Shown one piece after another: positions 28,305 to 35,389 of a DNA stretch of 64,000 nt (positions within the stretch are counted from its first letter, which is position 1; each line of letters opens with the position of its first letter). The notes under the pieces are model-generated. The model did not search any database, was not told where the DNA came from, and worked only from the letters and a program-made list of their open reading frames with translations. The DNA comes from Rhizobium sp. GN54 (GTDB lineage Bacteria; Pseudomonadota; Alphaproteobacteria; Rhizobiales; Rhizobiaceae), in NCBI RefSeq assembly GCF_021026345.1, contig NZ_JAJNCZ010000004.1, forward strand, positions 310,001 through 374,000, in the 5' to 3' direction. The position numbers and the translations under genes are program-made.

Positions 28305-28853
28305 ATGACGGGCATCGGAAATAGCTTGAAGGACGGCAGTATCCCTGTAGAGACGGATGAGGGTTCGATTTCCATCGAACATTTCAACCACATCAAGAAG
28401 GTGAACGACGTCTTCTACGACCAGCTCAGGTCGGCGGACCAGAAGGCGGCCTATATCTTTACCTTCATGCTGGCGTTCCTGATGTGGTCTGCCGAAGGTC
28501 AGGGCGTCTTCCAATTGTCGCGATACACCGGCAGTGCGCATCTGTGGGCGGTGGCGTCCGCCATCCTTGCCGCATCCGTCGTCCTTACCATCGTCTGCGC
28601 CATCCTCGTCGTGCTGCCGCGCCGGGCCGAGCACTGTACCTCGCTGTTCTGGGGCGCATGGAAGGAGCAGCGCGGCCGCCTGCTCGCCGCCAGTGCGGCG
28701 GGCGACATGGGCTATCTCTTCGGGCAGTACGTGGAGAACGCCGATGCGATGGCGAAGCTTGCGCTGGACAAGTACCGCATGGTGCGCTTCGCCTTCCGCG
28801 GTCTGCTTCTGACCGTGATCGCCTATGTGGCGCTGCTGCTCCTGCGGCAATAG
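28305..28853 (+). CDS. Membrane protein resembling Pycsar effectors (DUF5706/PycTM type)
   Basis: A 182-residue protein with a polar N-terminus, a family-like helix NDVFYDQLRSADQKAAY (the AD-x-K signature at 44-47) and three membrane segments (about 48-63, 79-104, 163-180). Between TM2 and TM3 is a cytosolic stretch with LFWGAW and GYLFGQYVENADAMAKLALDKY, like the C-terminal part of PF18967. In Pycsar defence such proteins are activated by cCMP or cUMP and damage the membrane; many standalone homologues in Alphaproteobacteria have no tested role. It is divergent from the FecR-barrel/CHASE2-cyclase pair, only 84 nt away. The family call is from pattern memory. Confidence 0.65.
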   Translation: MTGIGNSLKDGSIPVETDEGSISIEHFNHIKKVNDVFYDQLRSADQKAAYIFTFMLAFLMWSAEGQGVFQLSRYTGSAHLWAVASAILAASVVLTIVCAILVVLPRRAEHCTSLFWGAWKEQRGRLLAASAAGDMGYLFGQYVENADAMAKLALDKYRMVRFAFRGLLLTVIAYVALLLLRQ

Positions 28854-28922
28854 AAATATGCCGCGCACCCGTCCGGGCCGCGGCACTCAAAGAGACAGAT
28901 TTTCCTGCAACAGGAGCGGCGC

Positions 28923-29285
28923 TCAGGCGGCCAGCATCTTGTTGACCTCGTCGACGAGGTCGCGCAGGTGGAACGGCTTGGAGAGGACCTTGGCGTCCTT
29001 CGGGGCCTTGGAGTCCGGGTTCAGCGCAACGGCTGCGAAGCCGGTGATGAACATGACCTTGAGATCCGGATCCAGCTCGGTGGCGCGGCGGGCAAGCTCG
29101 ATGCCGTCCATCTCCGGCATGACGATGTCGGTCAGAAGCAGCGAGAACGGCTCCTCGCGAAGCCGGTCATAGGCGCTCGCTCCGTTGTCGTAGGAAGTGA
29201 CCTTGTAGCCGGCGCGCTCGAGAGCCTTCACGAGAAAGCGGCGCATGTCGTTGTCGTCTTCGGCGAGGAGGATCTTGAAACTCAT
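28923..29285 (-). CDS. cpdR: CpdR single-domain response regulator
   Basis: A 120-residue receiver-only protein nearly identical in pattern to rhizobial CpdR1: acidic pocket LLAEDDNDM, phosphoacceptor D53 (LLTDIVMPEMDG), TGFAAVALNP, and the conserved KPFHLRDLV. The C-terminus ends in LAA, fitting CpdR being itself a ClpXP substrate. Unphosphorylated CpdR recruits ClpXP to the pole and primes degradation of cell-cycle proteins; CckA-ChpT phosphorylation inactivates it. The gene is divergent from the N-formylglutamate amidohydrolase gene, an arrangement I recall from other rhizobia. Two GANTC methylation sites (29347-29351 and 29375-29379) lie upstream. Confidence 0.95.
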   Translation of the reverse strand: MSFKILLAEDDNDMRRFLVKALERAGYKVTSYDNGASAYDRLREEPFSLLLTDIVMPEMDGIELARRATELDPDLKVMFITGFAAVALNPDSKAPKDAKVLSKPFHLRDLVDEVNKMLAA

Positions 29286-29473
29286 GTACGTGGGGGCCGT
29301 TACTGCTGGTTGTTCTGCCGGTGCGGCGGTTCAGGTACGAAATAACGATTCCGGTAAAAATCCGATGAACGGACGAATCGCGGCCTCGTTGCGTCGTGGC
29401 GACTATGGACACGGGTGGCTGCGGCTGGCAACATACAGGACATCGCGATCTTGTCATATGGTAAAGGACCGAA

Positions 29474-30355
29474 ATGGCTCCGGAATTCAGCGAGAAAGGC
29501 CTCTTCGAGGTCCTGGAGCCGGCCTCGCAGACGCTTCCACTGGTGTTCAATTCTCCCCATAGCGGGCGCGCCTATCCACAGGGATTTATCCGTGATTCGC
29601 GGCTGGATGCGCTTTCGATCCGCCGGTCGGAGGATCACTATGTGGACGAGCTTTTCGGCGCAGCGACCGAACTCGGTGCGCCGATGCTCCTAGCCCACTT
29701 CCCGCGTGCCTTCCTCGACGTCAACCGCGAGCCGTACGAGCTCGACCCGCGCATGTTCGAAGGCTCGCTTCCGCCCTATGCCAATGTCTCTTCGATGCGG
29801 GTCGCCGGCGGGCTCGGCACGGTGCCGCGGGTGGTGGCCGAGAACATGGAGATCTACCAGCGCCGCATGCCGGTCAGCGAGGCGCTGGAGCGGATCGAGA
29901 CGATCTACAAGCCCTATCATGCCTGCCTTCGCAGCCTGATCGTGCGCACGCACCTGAAATTCGGCTTCGCCGTCCTGGTGGACTGCCATTCCATGCCCGG
30001 CAACATCCGCATCGCCGGCGGCGAAAAGCCGGATTTCATCATCGGCGACCGCTATGGCACCAGTGCCGCCGGCGACCTGTCCCGCGCCGTCGTCCGCCTG
30101 TTCGAGGACATGGGCTTCGTCGTCGCCCGCAACAAGCCCTATGCCGGCGGCTTCATCACCGAGCACTACGGGCGGCCCGCCAAGGGGCTGCATGCCATCC
30201 AGATCGAGGTCAACCGGGCGCTCTACGTGGACGAGACGACGTTGCGGAAGAAGCCGGAATTCGAGGCGGTCCGGGCGGGGATCGCCTGGGCGCTCGCCGA
30301 ACTGTCCGGTTATGTCGAGAAATATGCCTCCGACAGCGCCCTTGCGGCAGAGTGA
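29474..30355 (+). CDS. N-formylglutamate amidohydrolase family protein
   Basis: A 293-residue cytosolic hydrolase of the HutG/N-formylglutamate amidohydrolase family, recognised from PLVFNSPHSGRAYP near the N-terminus, the DVNREPYELDPRMF block, DCHSMPG (likely zinc ligand region) and a late GGFITEHYGRP. The family removes formate from N-formyl amino acids; in histidine degradation the substrate is N-formylglutamate. No hut genes are nearby, so the true substrate is open. AAAGGA precedes the ATG. It lies divergent from cpdR. Confidence 0.88.
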   Translation: MAPEFSEKGLFEVLEPASQTLPLVFNSPHSGRAYPQGFIRDSRLDALSIRRSEDHYVDELFGAATELGAPMLLAHFPRAFLDVNREPYELDPRMFEGSLPPYANVSSMRVAGGLGTVPRVVAENMEIYQRRMPVSEALERIETIYKPYHACLRSLIVRTHLKFGFAVLVDCHSMPGNIRIAGGEKPDFIIGDRYGTSAAGDLSRAVVRLFEDMGFVVARNKPYAGGFITEHYGRPAKGLHAIQIEVNRALYVDETTLRKKPEFEAVRAGIAWALAELSGYVEKYASDSALAAE

Positions 30356-30411
30356 GGGCCGGGCGCACGCCCGAGCGTGCTGAACGCCCCTTGCCTTGAA
30401 ACATTCCCGTC

Positions 30412-30438
30412 AAAAAAAACCGCGCTGTGGGCGCGGTT
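30412..30438 (-). terminator. Rho-independent terminator of the MmgR small RNA
   Basis: On the minus strand AACCGCGC and GCGCGGTT pair around CCACA, followed by eight T (plus-strand A run 30412-30419). It also terminates the plus-strand N-formylglutamate amidohydrolase transcript poorly, as no T run follows on that strand. Confidence 0.93.
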
Positions 30439-30490
30439 AAGTCTAGGGAGGAAACACCCAAGGAGGGTATTACAGTCACGAGTGACTGTA
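30412..30490 (-). ncRNA. mmgR: SuhB/MmgR-family small RNA
   Basis: A roughly 79-nt RNA on the minus strand, matching the rhizobial SuhB/MmgR family (Rfam suhB) in all parts. The 5' hairpin has a 9-bp stem TACAGTCAC/GTGACTGTA (30471-30490). Two single-stranded anti-Shine-Dalgarno boxes, ACCCTCCTTGGGTG and TTTCCTCCC, follow. A CCGCGC/GCGCGG terminator ends in eight T. A strong promoter lies exactly upstream. The neighbour is an inositol-monophosphatase-type gene, which gave the Rfam family its name. In Sinorhizobium MmgR is induced by nitrogen limitation and restrains polyhydroxybutyrate granule formation. Confidence 0.93.
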
Positions 30491-30495
30491 GCCGA

Positions 30496-30524
30496 ACCAT
30501 AATATTGCGCTGCACAATTGTCAA
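30496..30524 (-). promoter_or_regulatory. Sigma-70 promoter of the MmgR small RNA
   Basis: TTGACA (30519-30524) matches consensus fully; TATGGT (30496-30501) is the -10, with a 17-nt spacer. The predicted start near 30490 coincides with the first stem base of the RNA. Confidence 0.88.
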
Positions 30525-30676
30525 GCATTTCCAGACAGGGACCAATTTTTCGGCAATAGGCCCGCATCGCCCGGTCCCGACGGCAGGCCTCGTCCGGGCG
30601 ATGCACCTCCGGAACGGTTCCGTTTTGCCCCGTCTTGCTCTAAGGACGATCGACCTTCGCCAAATGTGAGATTACC

Positions 30677-31450
30677 ATGCTTCCCGATCGCGCCTTCTTC
30701 GACCTCCTCGCCGATGCCGCCAAGGCCGAGACGCTGCCGCGCTTCCGCGTCGGCGCCCATGTGGTGAACAAGGAGGAGGAGGGCTTCGATCCGGTGACGG
30801 AGGGCGACCGTGCCGCGGAGGCTGCGATCCGTGCCGTGATCACCGAGCGTTTTCCCGAGCACGGCATTCTCGGCGAGGAGCACGGTTCGGTGGGGCTCGA
30901 CCGGGAGTATGTCTGGGTCATCGATCCGATCGACGGCACGCGCGCGTTCATTTCAGGGGTGCCCGTCTGGGGAACGCTGATCGGCCTCTACAGGAACGGC
31001 CGGGCGGTGATGGGGCTCGTCGACCAGCCGTTCACCGGGGAGCGCTATTTCTCCGACGGCAGCCAGTCGTTCTACAGTGGCCCGGAAGGCGAACGCGTCC
31101 TGAAAACCCGCGCCTGCGCGGGCCTGTCGGATGCTGTCATGTTCACGACGTCGCCGCACATCTTCGTCGACGGCGACCGCCAGCGCTACGAGGCGGTGCA
31201 GGACAAGGTGCGGCTGTTTCGCTACGGCGTCGATTGCTACGCCTATGCGCTGCTGGCCGCCGGCCATGTCGATCTCGTCATCGAGACGTCGCTGAAGGCC
31301 TATGACGTCGGCGGTCTCATCCCGGTCATCGAGCAGGCGGGCGGGATCATCACCGACTGGGACGGCGGGCGCGCGGAGATGGGCGGCCGGGTGATCGCGG
31401 CCGGCAGCCGCGCCGTCTACGACGAGGCGATGGCGATCCTTCGCAGCTGA
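30677..31450 (+). CDS. hisN: Inositol-monophosphatase-family phosphatase, likely histidinol-phosphatase HisN
   Basis: A 257-residue Mg-dependent phosphatase of the IMPase/FBPase-like fold, with the metal motifs FDPVTEGDRAAE, GEEHG (E of the second motif), WVIDPIDGTRAFISG and AYDVGGLIPVIEQAGG. The GTRAFISG and LPRFRVG-type N-terminus are typical of the HisN group, which converts histidinol phosphate to histidinol in Actinobacteria and Alphaproteobacteria. SuhB-like inositol phosphatase is the alternative. It is transcribed away from the MmgR gene. No other his genes are present. Confidence 0.85.
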   Translation: MLPDRAFFDLLADAAKAETLPRFRVGAHVVNKEEEGFDPVTEGDRAAEAAIRAVITERFPEHGILGEEHGSVGLDREYVWVIDPIDGTRAFISGVPVWGTLIGLYRNGRAVMGLVDQPFTGERYFSDGSQSFYSGPEGERVLKTRACAGLSDAVMFTTSPHIFVDGDRQRYEAVQDKVRLFRYGVDCYAYALLAAGHVDLVIETSLKAYDVGGLIPVIEQAGGIITDWDGGRAEMGGRVIAAGSRAVYDEAMAILRS

Positions 31451-31474
31451 CCGGAGCCCGGTCGAAATCCCGGC

Positions 31475-32437
31475 TTACGCGCCGAGTGCCGTCTGCTCCG
31501 CCTGGCTTCCGGGGATGAAGGCCTCGATTGCCGCCATCGCCTGGGCGCGGTAGCGGTCTGCCTCGCTGAAGAGTTCGTGGCGGGCGCCGTCGATCTCGAT
31601 CAGGCGGCCGGCGCGAAACTTCCTGGCGAAGGCGTTCAGCGTCGAGCGCGGCACAATCGGGTCCAGCGTCGGGCAGAGCACAAGCGTGGGGATGCGGATG
31701 CGGGTCAGGTGTTCCTGGCGCGAGACGCGGGCGATGGCGGACAGCGATTCCTTAAGCCAGCGGGCGGTCGGCTGGCCGAGGGTCAGGTCCGGAAATGCGT
31801 TGCAGATCGCCATGTTGCGCTCGAAGCGGCGGCGGTCGCCGGTCAAGGCATTGCCCTCGAACGGCGGCGCCGGCGGATGCTTGCGGAAGGTGCGACCGCC
31901 GAGCTGGAAGAAGCTCGCCGTATTGGCGATCATGGTGATCGAGCGCTGGCTCATCACCTGGCCGGCCAGCGCCAGGAAGGGCGCGGCCAGTACCATGCGG
32001 TCTATCCGGCTCTCCAGTTCGGGCGCCCGCGACAGGGCGACGAGCGCGCCCATGGAATGGGCGACGATGAAGAACGGCAGGCGCGTGTCGGGAAGGACGA
32101 CCTGTTCGAGGAAATGGTTCAGGTCGGCCTCGTAGTCGGAAAAGCGGACGACATGGCCGCGCAGCGGATCGCCGAGCATGCGGCCGGATCCGCCCTGTCC
32201 ACGCCAGTCGAAGGTCGCGACCCAGAGCCCGCGCGCCGTCAGATCGTTGATGGTCTCGAAGTATTTCTCGATCTGTTCGCTGCGCCCCTGGAGCAGCACG
32301 ACCGTTCCCTTCGCCTCGCGTGCGGCCGAGCGGAAGACGGCATAGCGGATCTTCACGCCGCCCCTGCCTTCGAAGAAGCCGGTGAAGTGATTGTCGGGAA
32401 CGGGATTGTCGGGTGTTGCGAAAAGGAGTTCGTCCAT
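31475..32437 (-). CDS. Alpha/beta hydrolase, lysophospholipase (PldB) type
   Basis: A 320-residue serine hydrolase. The canonical fold shows VVLLQGRSEQIEKY, the DWRGQGGSGR strand-loop, the nucleophile elbow VAHSMGAL (Ser), and a C-terminal EIDGARHELFSE holding the catalytic His. This set matches the monoacylglycerol lipase/lysophospholipase L2 group. No signal peptide is seen, so it should be cytosolic or membrane-peripheral. Start ATG 32437 (MDELLFA) is preferred over an upstream in-frame start that would add about 35 Arg/Pro-rich residues. Convergent with hisN, 24 nt between stops. Confidence 0.85.
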   Translation of the reverse strand: MDELLFATPDNPVPDNHFTGFFEGRGGVKIRYAVFRSAAREAKGTVVLLQGRSEQIEKYFETINDLTARGLWVATFDWRGQGGSGRMLGDPLRGHVVRFSDYEADLNHFLEQVVLPDTRLPFFIVAHSMGALVALSRAPELESRIDRMVLAAPFLALAGQVMSQRSITMIANTASFFQLGGRTFRKHPPAPPFEGNALTGDRRRFERNMAICNAFPDLTLGQPTARWLKESLSAIARVSRQEHLTRIRIPTLVLCPTLDPIVPRSTLNAFARKFRAGRLIEIDGARHELFSEADRYRAQAMAAIEAFIPGSQAEQTALGA

Positions 32438-32719
32438 GTCCGGGCCGGGCTCGGGAAGCGATTGCACACGAGGGTAGGGGCTCGTCCGGTTCGCGTCAAA
32501 GAAAAAAGCCGGCCATGCGGGACGCGGGGGGCGTCTGCGCAAGCCGGCTAGAGTGACCGGGGTGGAAGGGACGTTTCACTCCGGCGGCGGAAGATCGCGC
32601 TTCCGATGGTGACGGTGTATCCGGCGGCAGGTGAACGGAGCCGGAAGACCGCGTTCATCGGCCGTTCAGACGGTACGGAGGGGATCCGTGGCCCGGTTCC
32701 GAACGGCGCGGGCAGGGGG

Positions 32720-32748
32720 CTTGAACTGCCCGGCGGGTATCACCATCT
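32720..32748 (+). promoter_or_regulatory. Sigma-32 (RpoH) heat-shock promoter of hsp20
   Basis: CTTGAA (32720-32725) and CCATCT (32743-32748) are separated by 17 nt, matching the alphaproteobacterial RpoH consensus (CTTG-type -35, CCATnT-type -10). Transcription would begin near 32756, giving a leader of about 128 nt that contains the ROSE-like element. The 32438-32883 gap otherwise holds no convincing gene. Confidence 0.8.
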
Positions 32749-32819
32749 CAACCCTGCGGGCGCCGGAAAGGGCCTGCTGACGGGCAATCACTGCCAATCG
32801 GGGTGAGCCCTTGGAACCG

Positions 32820-32883
32820 ACCGGCACCCTTGAAATCAGGTGTCGGTTTCGATCGCAAACACGTTGCTCAAATGGAGGACACC
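32820..32883 (+). promoter_or_regulatory. ROSE-like RNA thermometer in the hsp20 leader
   Basis: The last 64 nt before hsp20 contain a hairpin ACCGGCACC/GGTGTCGGT (32820-32847, one G-U pair) and then TTGCTC (32864-32869) facing the ribosome site GGAGGA (32874-32879). TTGCT opposing AGGA, with a G-G mismatch, is the hallmark of ROSE elements, which mask the ribosome site at low temperature and melt on heating. ROSE elements are characteristic of rhizobial small heat-shock genes. Hairpin count and lengths agree with a short ROSE; structure was judged by eye. Confidence 0.8.
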
Positions 32884-33345
32884 ATGCGTCACTTCGATTT
32901 CTCCCCCCTCTACCGCTCCACCGTCGGCTTCGACCGCCTGTTCACGATGCTCGACAGCCTCGGCCAGCCGGACCAGGGCCAGAGCTACCCGCCCTACAAT
33001 ATCGAGCGCACCGGCGAAAACGCCTACCGCATCACCATGGCGGTTGCCGGTTTCGATGAAAGCGAGCTTTCGATCGAGGCCCGCGAGCATGTACTCACCG
33101 TCAAGGGTGAGAAGGCCGAGGAAAACGGCGACCAGCCGCAGTTCCTCTATCGTGGCATCGCCAAGCGCGCCTTCGAGCGTCGCTTCCAGCTCGCCGACCA
33201 TGTCGAGATCCGCGGCGCGCAGCTGAAGAACGGCCTGCTCCACGTCGATCTCGTCCGCGAGATCCCGGAAGCCGCCAAGCCGCGCAAGATCGAGATTGCC
33301 GCGGCCAGCCGCGAGCCCAAGCAGATCGAGGCCCAGTCCGCCTGA
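32884..33345 (+). CDS. Small heat-shock protein Hsp20 (IbpA type)
   Basis: A 153-residue cytosolic chaperone that binds unfolding proteins without ATP. The alpha-crystallin domain (about 35-130) starts at YPPYNIERTGENAYRITMAVAG and has the conserved GLLHVDLVREIPE strand; the IbpA-like YRGIAKRAFERRFQLADHV segment is present. The usual C-terminal IxI/V motif appears as RKIEIAA. ATG 32884 is preceded by GGAGGA at 5 nt; an in-frame extension is rejected because it would begin inside the thermometer. A sigma-32 promoter and a ROSE-like element control it, and a strong terminator follows. Confidence 0.94.
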   Translation: MRHFDFSPLYRSTVGFDRLFTMLDSLGQPDQGQSYPPYNIERTGENAYRITMAVAGFDESELSIEAREHVLTVKGEKAEENGDQPQFLYRGIAKRAFERRFQLADHVEIRGAQLKNGLLHVDLVREIPEAAKPRKIEIAAASREPKQIEAQSA

Positions 33346-33370
33346 CGAACTTTCCTGATCCGGACATGCG

Positions 33371-33396
33371 AACGGCGCCCGAAAAGGCGCCGTTTT
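33371..33396 (+). terminator. Rho-independent terminator after hsp20
   Basis: ACGGCGCC (33372-33379) and GGCGCCGT (33386-33393) form a perfect 8-bp stem around CGAAAA, ending in TTTT. It lies 26 nt past the hsp20 stop and may also act for the convergent transporter gene. Confidence 0.88.
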
Positions 33397-33418
33397 GCGT
33401 TGGGGGATCAGTCGTTCC

Positions 33419-34417
33419 TCAGGCCGCGGCTGCGGCGGCCAGCGCCTCCTGTTCCTTCGCCCGCTGGCGCTCGGCATATTTCTGCGCGATCACCGCGCAG
33501 GCCATCAACTGGATCTGGTGGAACAGCATGACCGGCAGCAGGATCGCGCCGACCGGCTGGCCGGCGAAGATCGCATTGGCCATCGGAACGCCGCTCGCAA
33601 GCGACTTCTTCGATCCGCAGAAGACGATGGTGATCTCATCCTGCCGGGAGAAACCGAGCAGGCGGCTGCCGTAGAAGGTGATCAGCAGCACGGCGGCAAG
33701 CAGGACGATGTCGATGACAACAAGCGTGGCGATGTCGCCGGCCGAAAAGGTGCGCCAGATGCCCTGGATCACGGCTTCCGAGAAGGCGAGGTAGACGACC
33801 ATCAGGATCGAGCCGCGGTCGACGGGGCTGAGGATCTTCTTCTTGCTGCGGATCCAGTCGCCGATCCAGGGCTCGAGCAACTGGCCGAGCACGAAGGGCG
33901 CCAGCAGTTGCAGCAGGATCTTCTGCAGGGCATCCCAGGAAAAGCCGCCGTGGCCGCCGATCGAAAACAGCAGGCCGACGAGAAGCGGTGTCAGGAACAT
34001 GCCGACGATGTTGGAGGCCGATGCCGAACAGATCGCCGCCGGCACGTTTCCGCCGGCCATGGAGGTAAATGCGATCGAGGACTGGACGGTCGAGGGCAGG
34101 ACGCAGAGGAAGAGGATGCCGAGATAGAGCGGCCCGGGCAGAATCGATTCGGGCAGAAAGCCGATCGCAAGGCCGAGCAGCGGGAAGACCGCAAAGGTCG
34201 TCAGCATGATGACAAGGTGGAGGCGCCAGTGGAGCATGCCGGCGACCACGACGTCGCGGGACAGGCGGGCGCCATGCAGGAAGAACAGAAGCGCGATGGC
34301 GAGATTGGTGGCGATCGAGAAATAGTCGGCCGCAACGCCGCTCACCGGCAGCAGCGAGGCGAGGATGACGGTGCAGACCAGCATGATCGTGAAGCGGTCG
34401 GGCAGGAAGCGGCTCAT
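33419..34417 (-). CDS. Bile acid:sodium symporter-like transporter (SLC10A7 type)
   Basis: A 332-residue inner-membrane protein with about ten hydrophobic segments. The fold's crossing-helix signatures are visible: GILFLCVLPSTVQSSIAFTSMAGGNVPAA in the first half and IVFCGSKKSLASGVPMA in the second. These belong to the SBF-like/PF13593 group related to SLC10A7, not the classic NTCP/ASBT bile acid group. Substrate unknown. The C-terminus is an Ala-rich helix. The gene is divergent from a LysR regulator 107 bp away, which probably controls it. Confidence 0.88.
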   Translation of the reverse strand: MSRFLPDRFTIMLVCTVILASLLPVSGVAADYFSIATNLAIALLFFLHGARLSRDVVVAGMLHWRLHLVIMLTTFAVFPLLGLAIGFLPESILPGPLYLGILFLCVLPSTVQSSIAFTSMAGGNVPAAICSASASNIVGMFLTPLLVGLLFSIGGHGGFSWDALQKILLQLLAPFVLGQLLEPWIGDWIRSKKKILSPVDRGSILMVVYLAFSEAVIQGIWRTFSAGDIATLVVIDIVLLAAVLLITFYGSRLLGFSRQDEITIVFCGSKKSLASGVPMANAIFAGQPVGAILLPVMLFHQIQLMACAVIAQKYAERQRAKEQEALAAAAAA

Positions 34418-34524
34418 GCTCTGGTATTCCCTTTGGCTGTCGGAGTCCCTTGGTTTCGGCTTTACCCCTCGCTCATCATGAAGCAGGATGCAAACACTAA
34501 CAGTTATCGCATTTTAGGATAACC

Positions 34525-35382
34525 ATGCTGAACCTGACCTATCTCAACAGCTTCGTCATGCTGGAGCAGACCGGCAGCTTTACAGCGGCTGCCGAGCGGC
34601 TCGGCATCGGCCAGTCGACCATGACGCAACATATCCAGCGGCTGGAGAAGGCGCTCGGCCGCCAGCTCGTCTTTCGCGATACCCATCATGTCAGGCTGAC
34701 CGGCGAGGGGGAGGCGCTGCTCGGCCACGCCCGCAGCATGCTGGACCTCAACGGCAAGGTGACGTCGCTCTTTTCCGAGAGCCGCCTGCGCGGGCGACTG
34801 CGGCTCGGCGTCTCGGAGGACGTGGTGGCGAACCGGCTGACGGCGATCCTGGAGGATTTCATCCGGCTGCATCCATTCGTCGACCTGGAGCTGACCGTGG
34901 CGCTGAGCGCAGTGCTCTACCAGATGCAGGAGGCCGGTGACCTCGACCTGGTGCTTGCCAAGCGGCACGCCGGCGAGACGCAGGGGCGGCTTCTCTATCG
35001 CGAACCGCTGGTCTGGCTGGCGCGCGATCCGGACCTGGTGCTGTCGCGCGGCGGCGCCCTGCCGCTGATCGCCTTTCCGGCGCCCAGCATCACCCGCAGG
35101 GCGGCGCAGGAGGCGCTCGACCGGGCGAGGATCGCCTGGCGGATCGTCTGCACCTGCGGCAGCCTCAGCGGGCTGACGGCGGCGGCGCGCGCCGGCATGG
35201 GGGTGCTGGTACAGCCGCGCAGCATGGTGCCTCCGGGGCTGAAGGAGATTCCCGCCGACCGCCTGCCGCAGCTCGAGGACGTCGAGTTCATGCTGATCCC
35301 GCGCCGCGGGGCCGATGCGGCGCTGACGGAGGCGCTGTCCAGCCTCATCGTCGCCCGCATCCTGCCGCACGGGGCGGACTGA
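34525..35382 (+). CDS. LysR-family transcriptional regulator
   Basis: A 285-residue LysR-type regulator: N-terminal helix-turn-helix (about 2-61; SFTAAAERLGIGQSTMTQHIQRLE) and a two-lobed effector domain starting near residue 90 (GRLRLGVSEDVVANRL). It is divergent from the SLC10A7-like transporter and ends 8 nt before the convergent threonine aldolase gene. Transporter control is the simplest reading; the effector is unknown. No T-N11-A palindrome was pinned down in the 107-bp gap. Confidence 0.92.
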   Translation: MLNLTYLNSFVMLEQTGSFTAAAERLGIGQSTMTQHIQRLEKALGRQLVFRDTHHVRLTGEGEALLGHARSMLDLNGKVTSLFSESRLRGRLRLGVSEDVVANRLTAILEDFIRLHPFVDLELTVALSAVLYQMQEAGDLDLVLAKRHAGETQGRLLYREPLVWLARDPDLVLSRGGALPLIAFPAPSITRRAAQEALDRARIAWRIVCTCGSLSGLTAAARAGMGVLVQPRSMVPPGLKEIPADRLPQLEDVEFMLIPRRGADAALTEALSSLIVARILPHGAD

Positions 35383-35389
35383 TGCGCGC

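Noticed and set aside
22549..28853. Canonical Pycsar defence system
   Set aside because: Rejected as a firm call because the cyclase carries the adenine-selecting Lys and Asp and a CHASE2 sensor, unlike uridylate/cytidylate cyclases of Pycsar. The relation to Pycsar is kept only as a hypothesis.
32606..32806. Short frame upstream of hsp20
   Set aside because: No ribosome site; overlaps the sigma-32 promoter and leader of hsp20.
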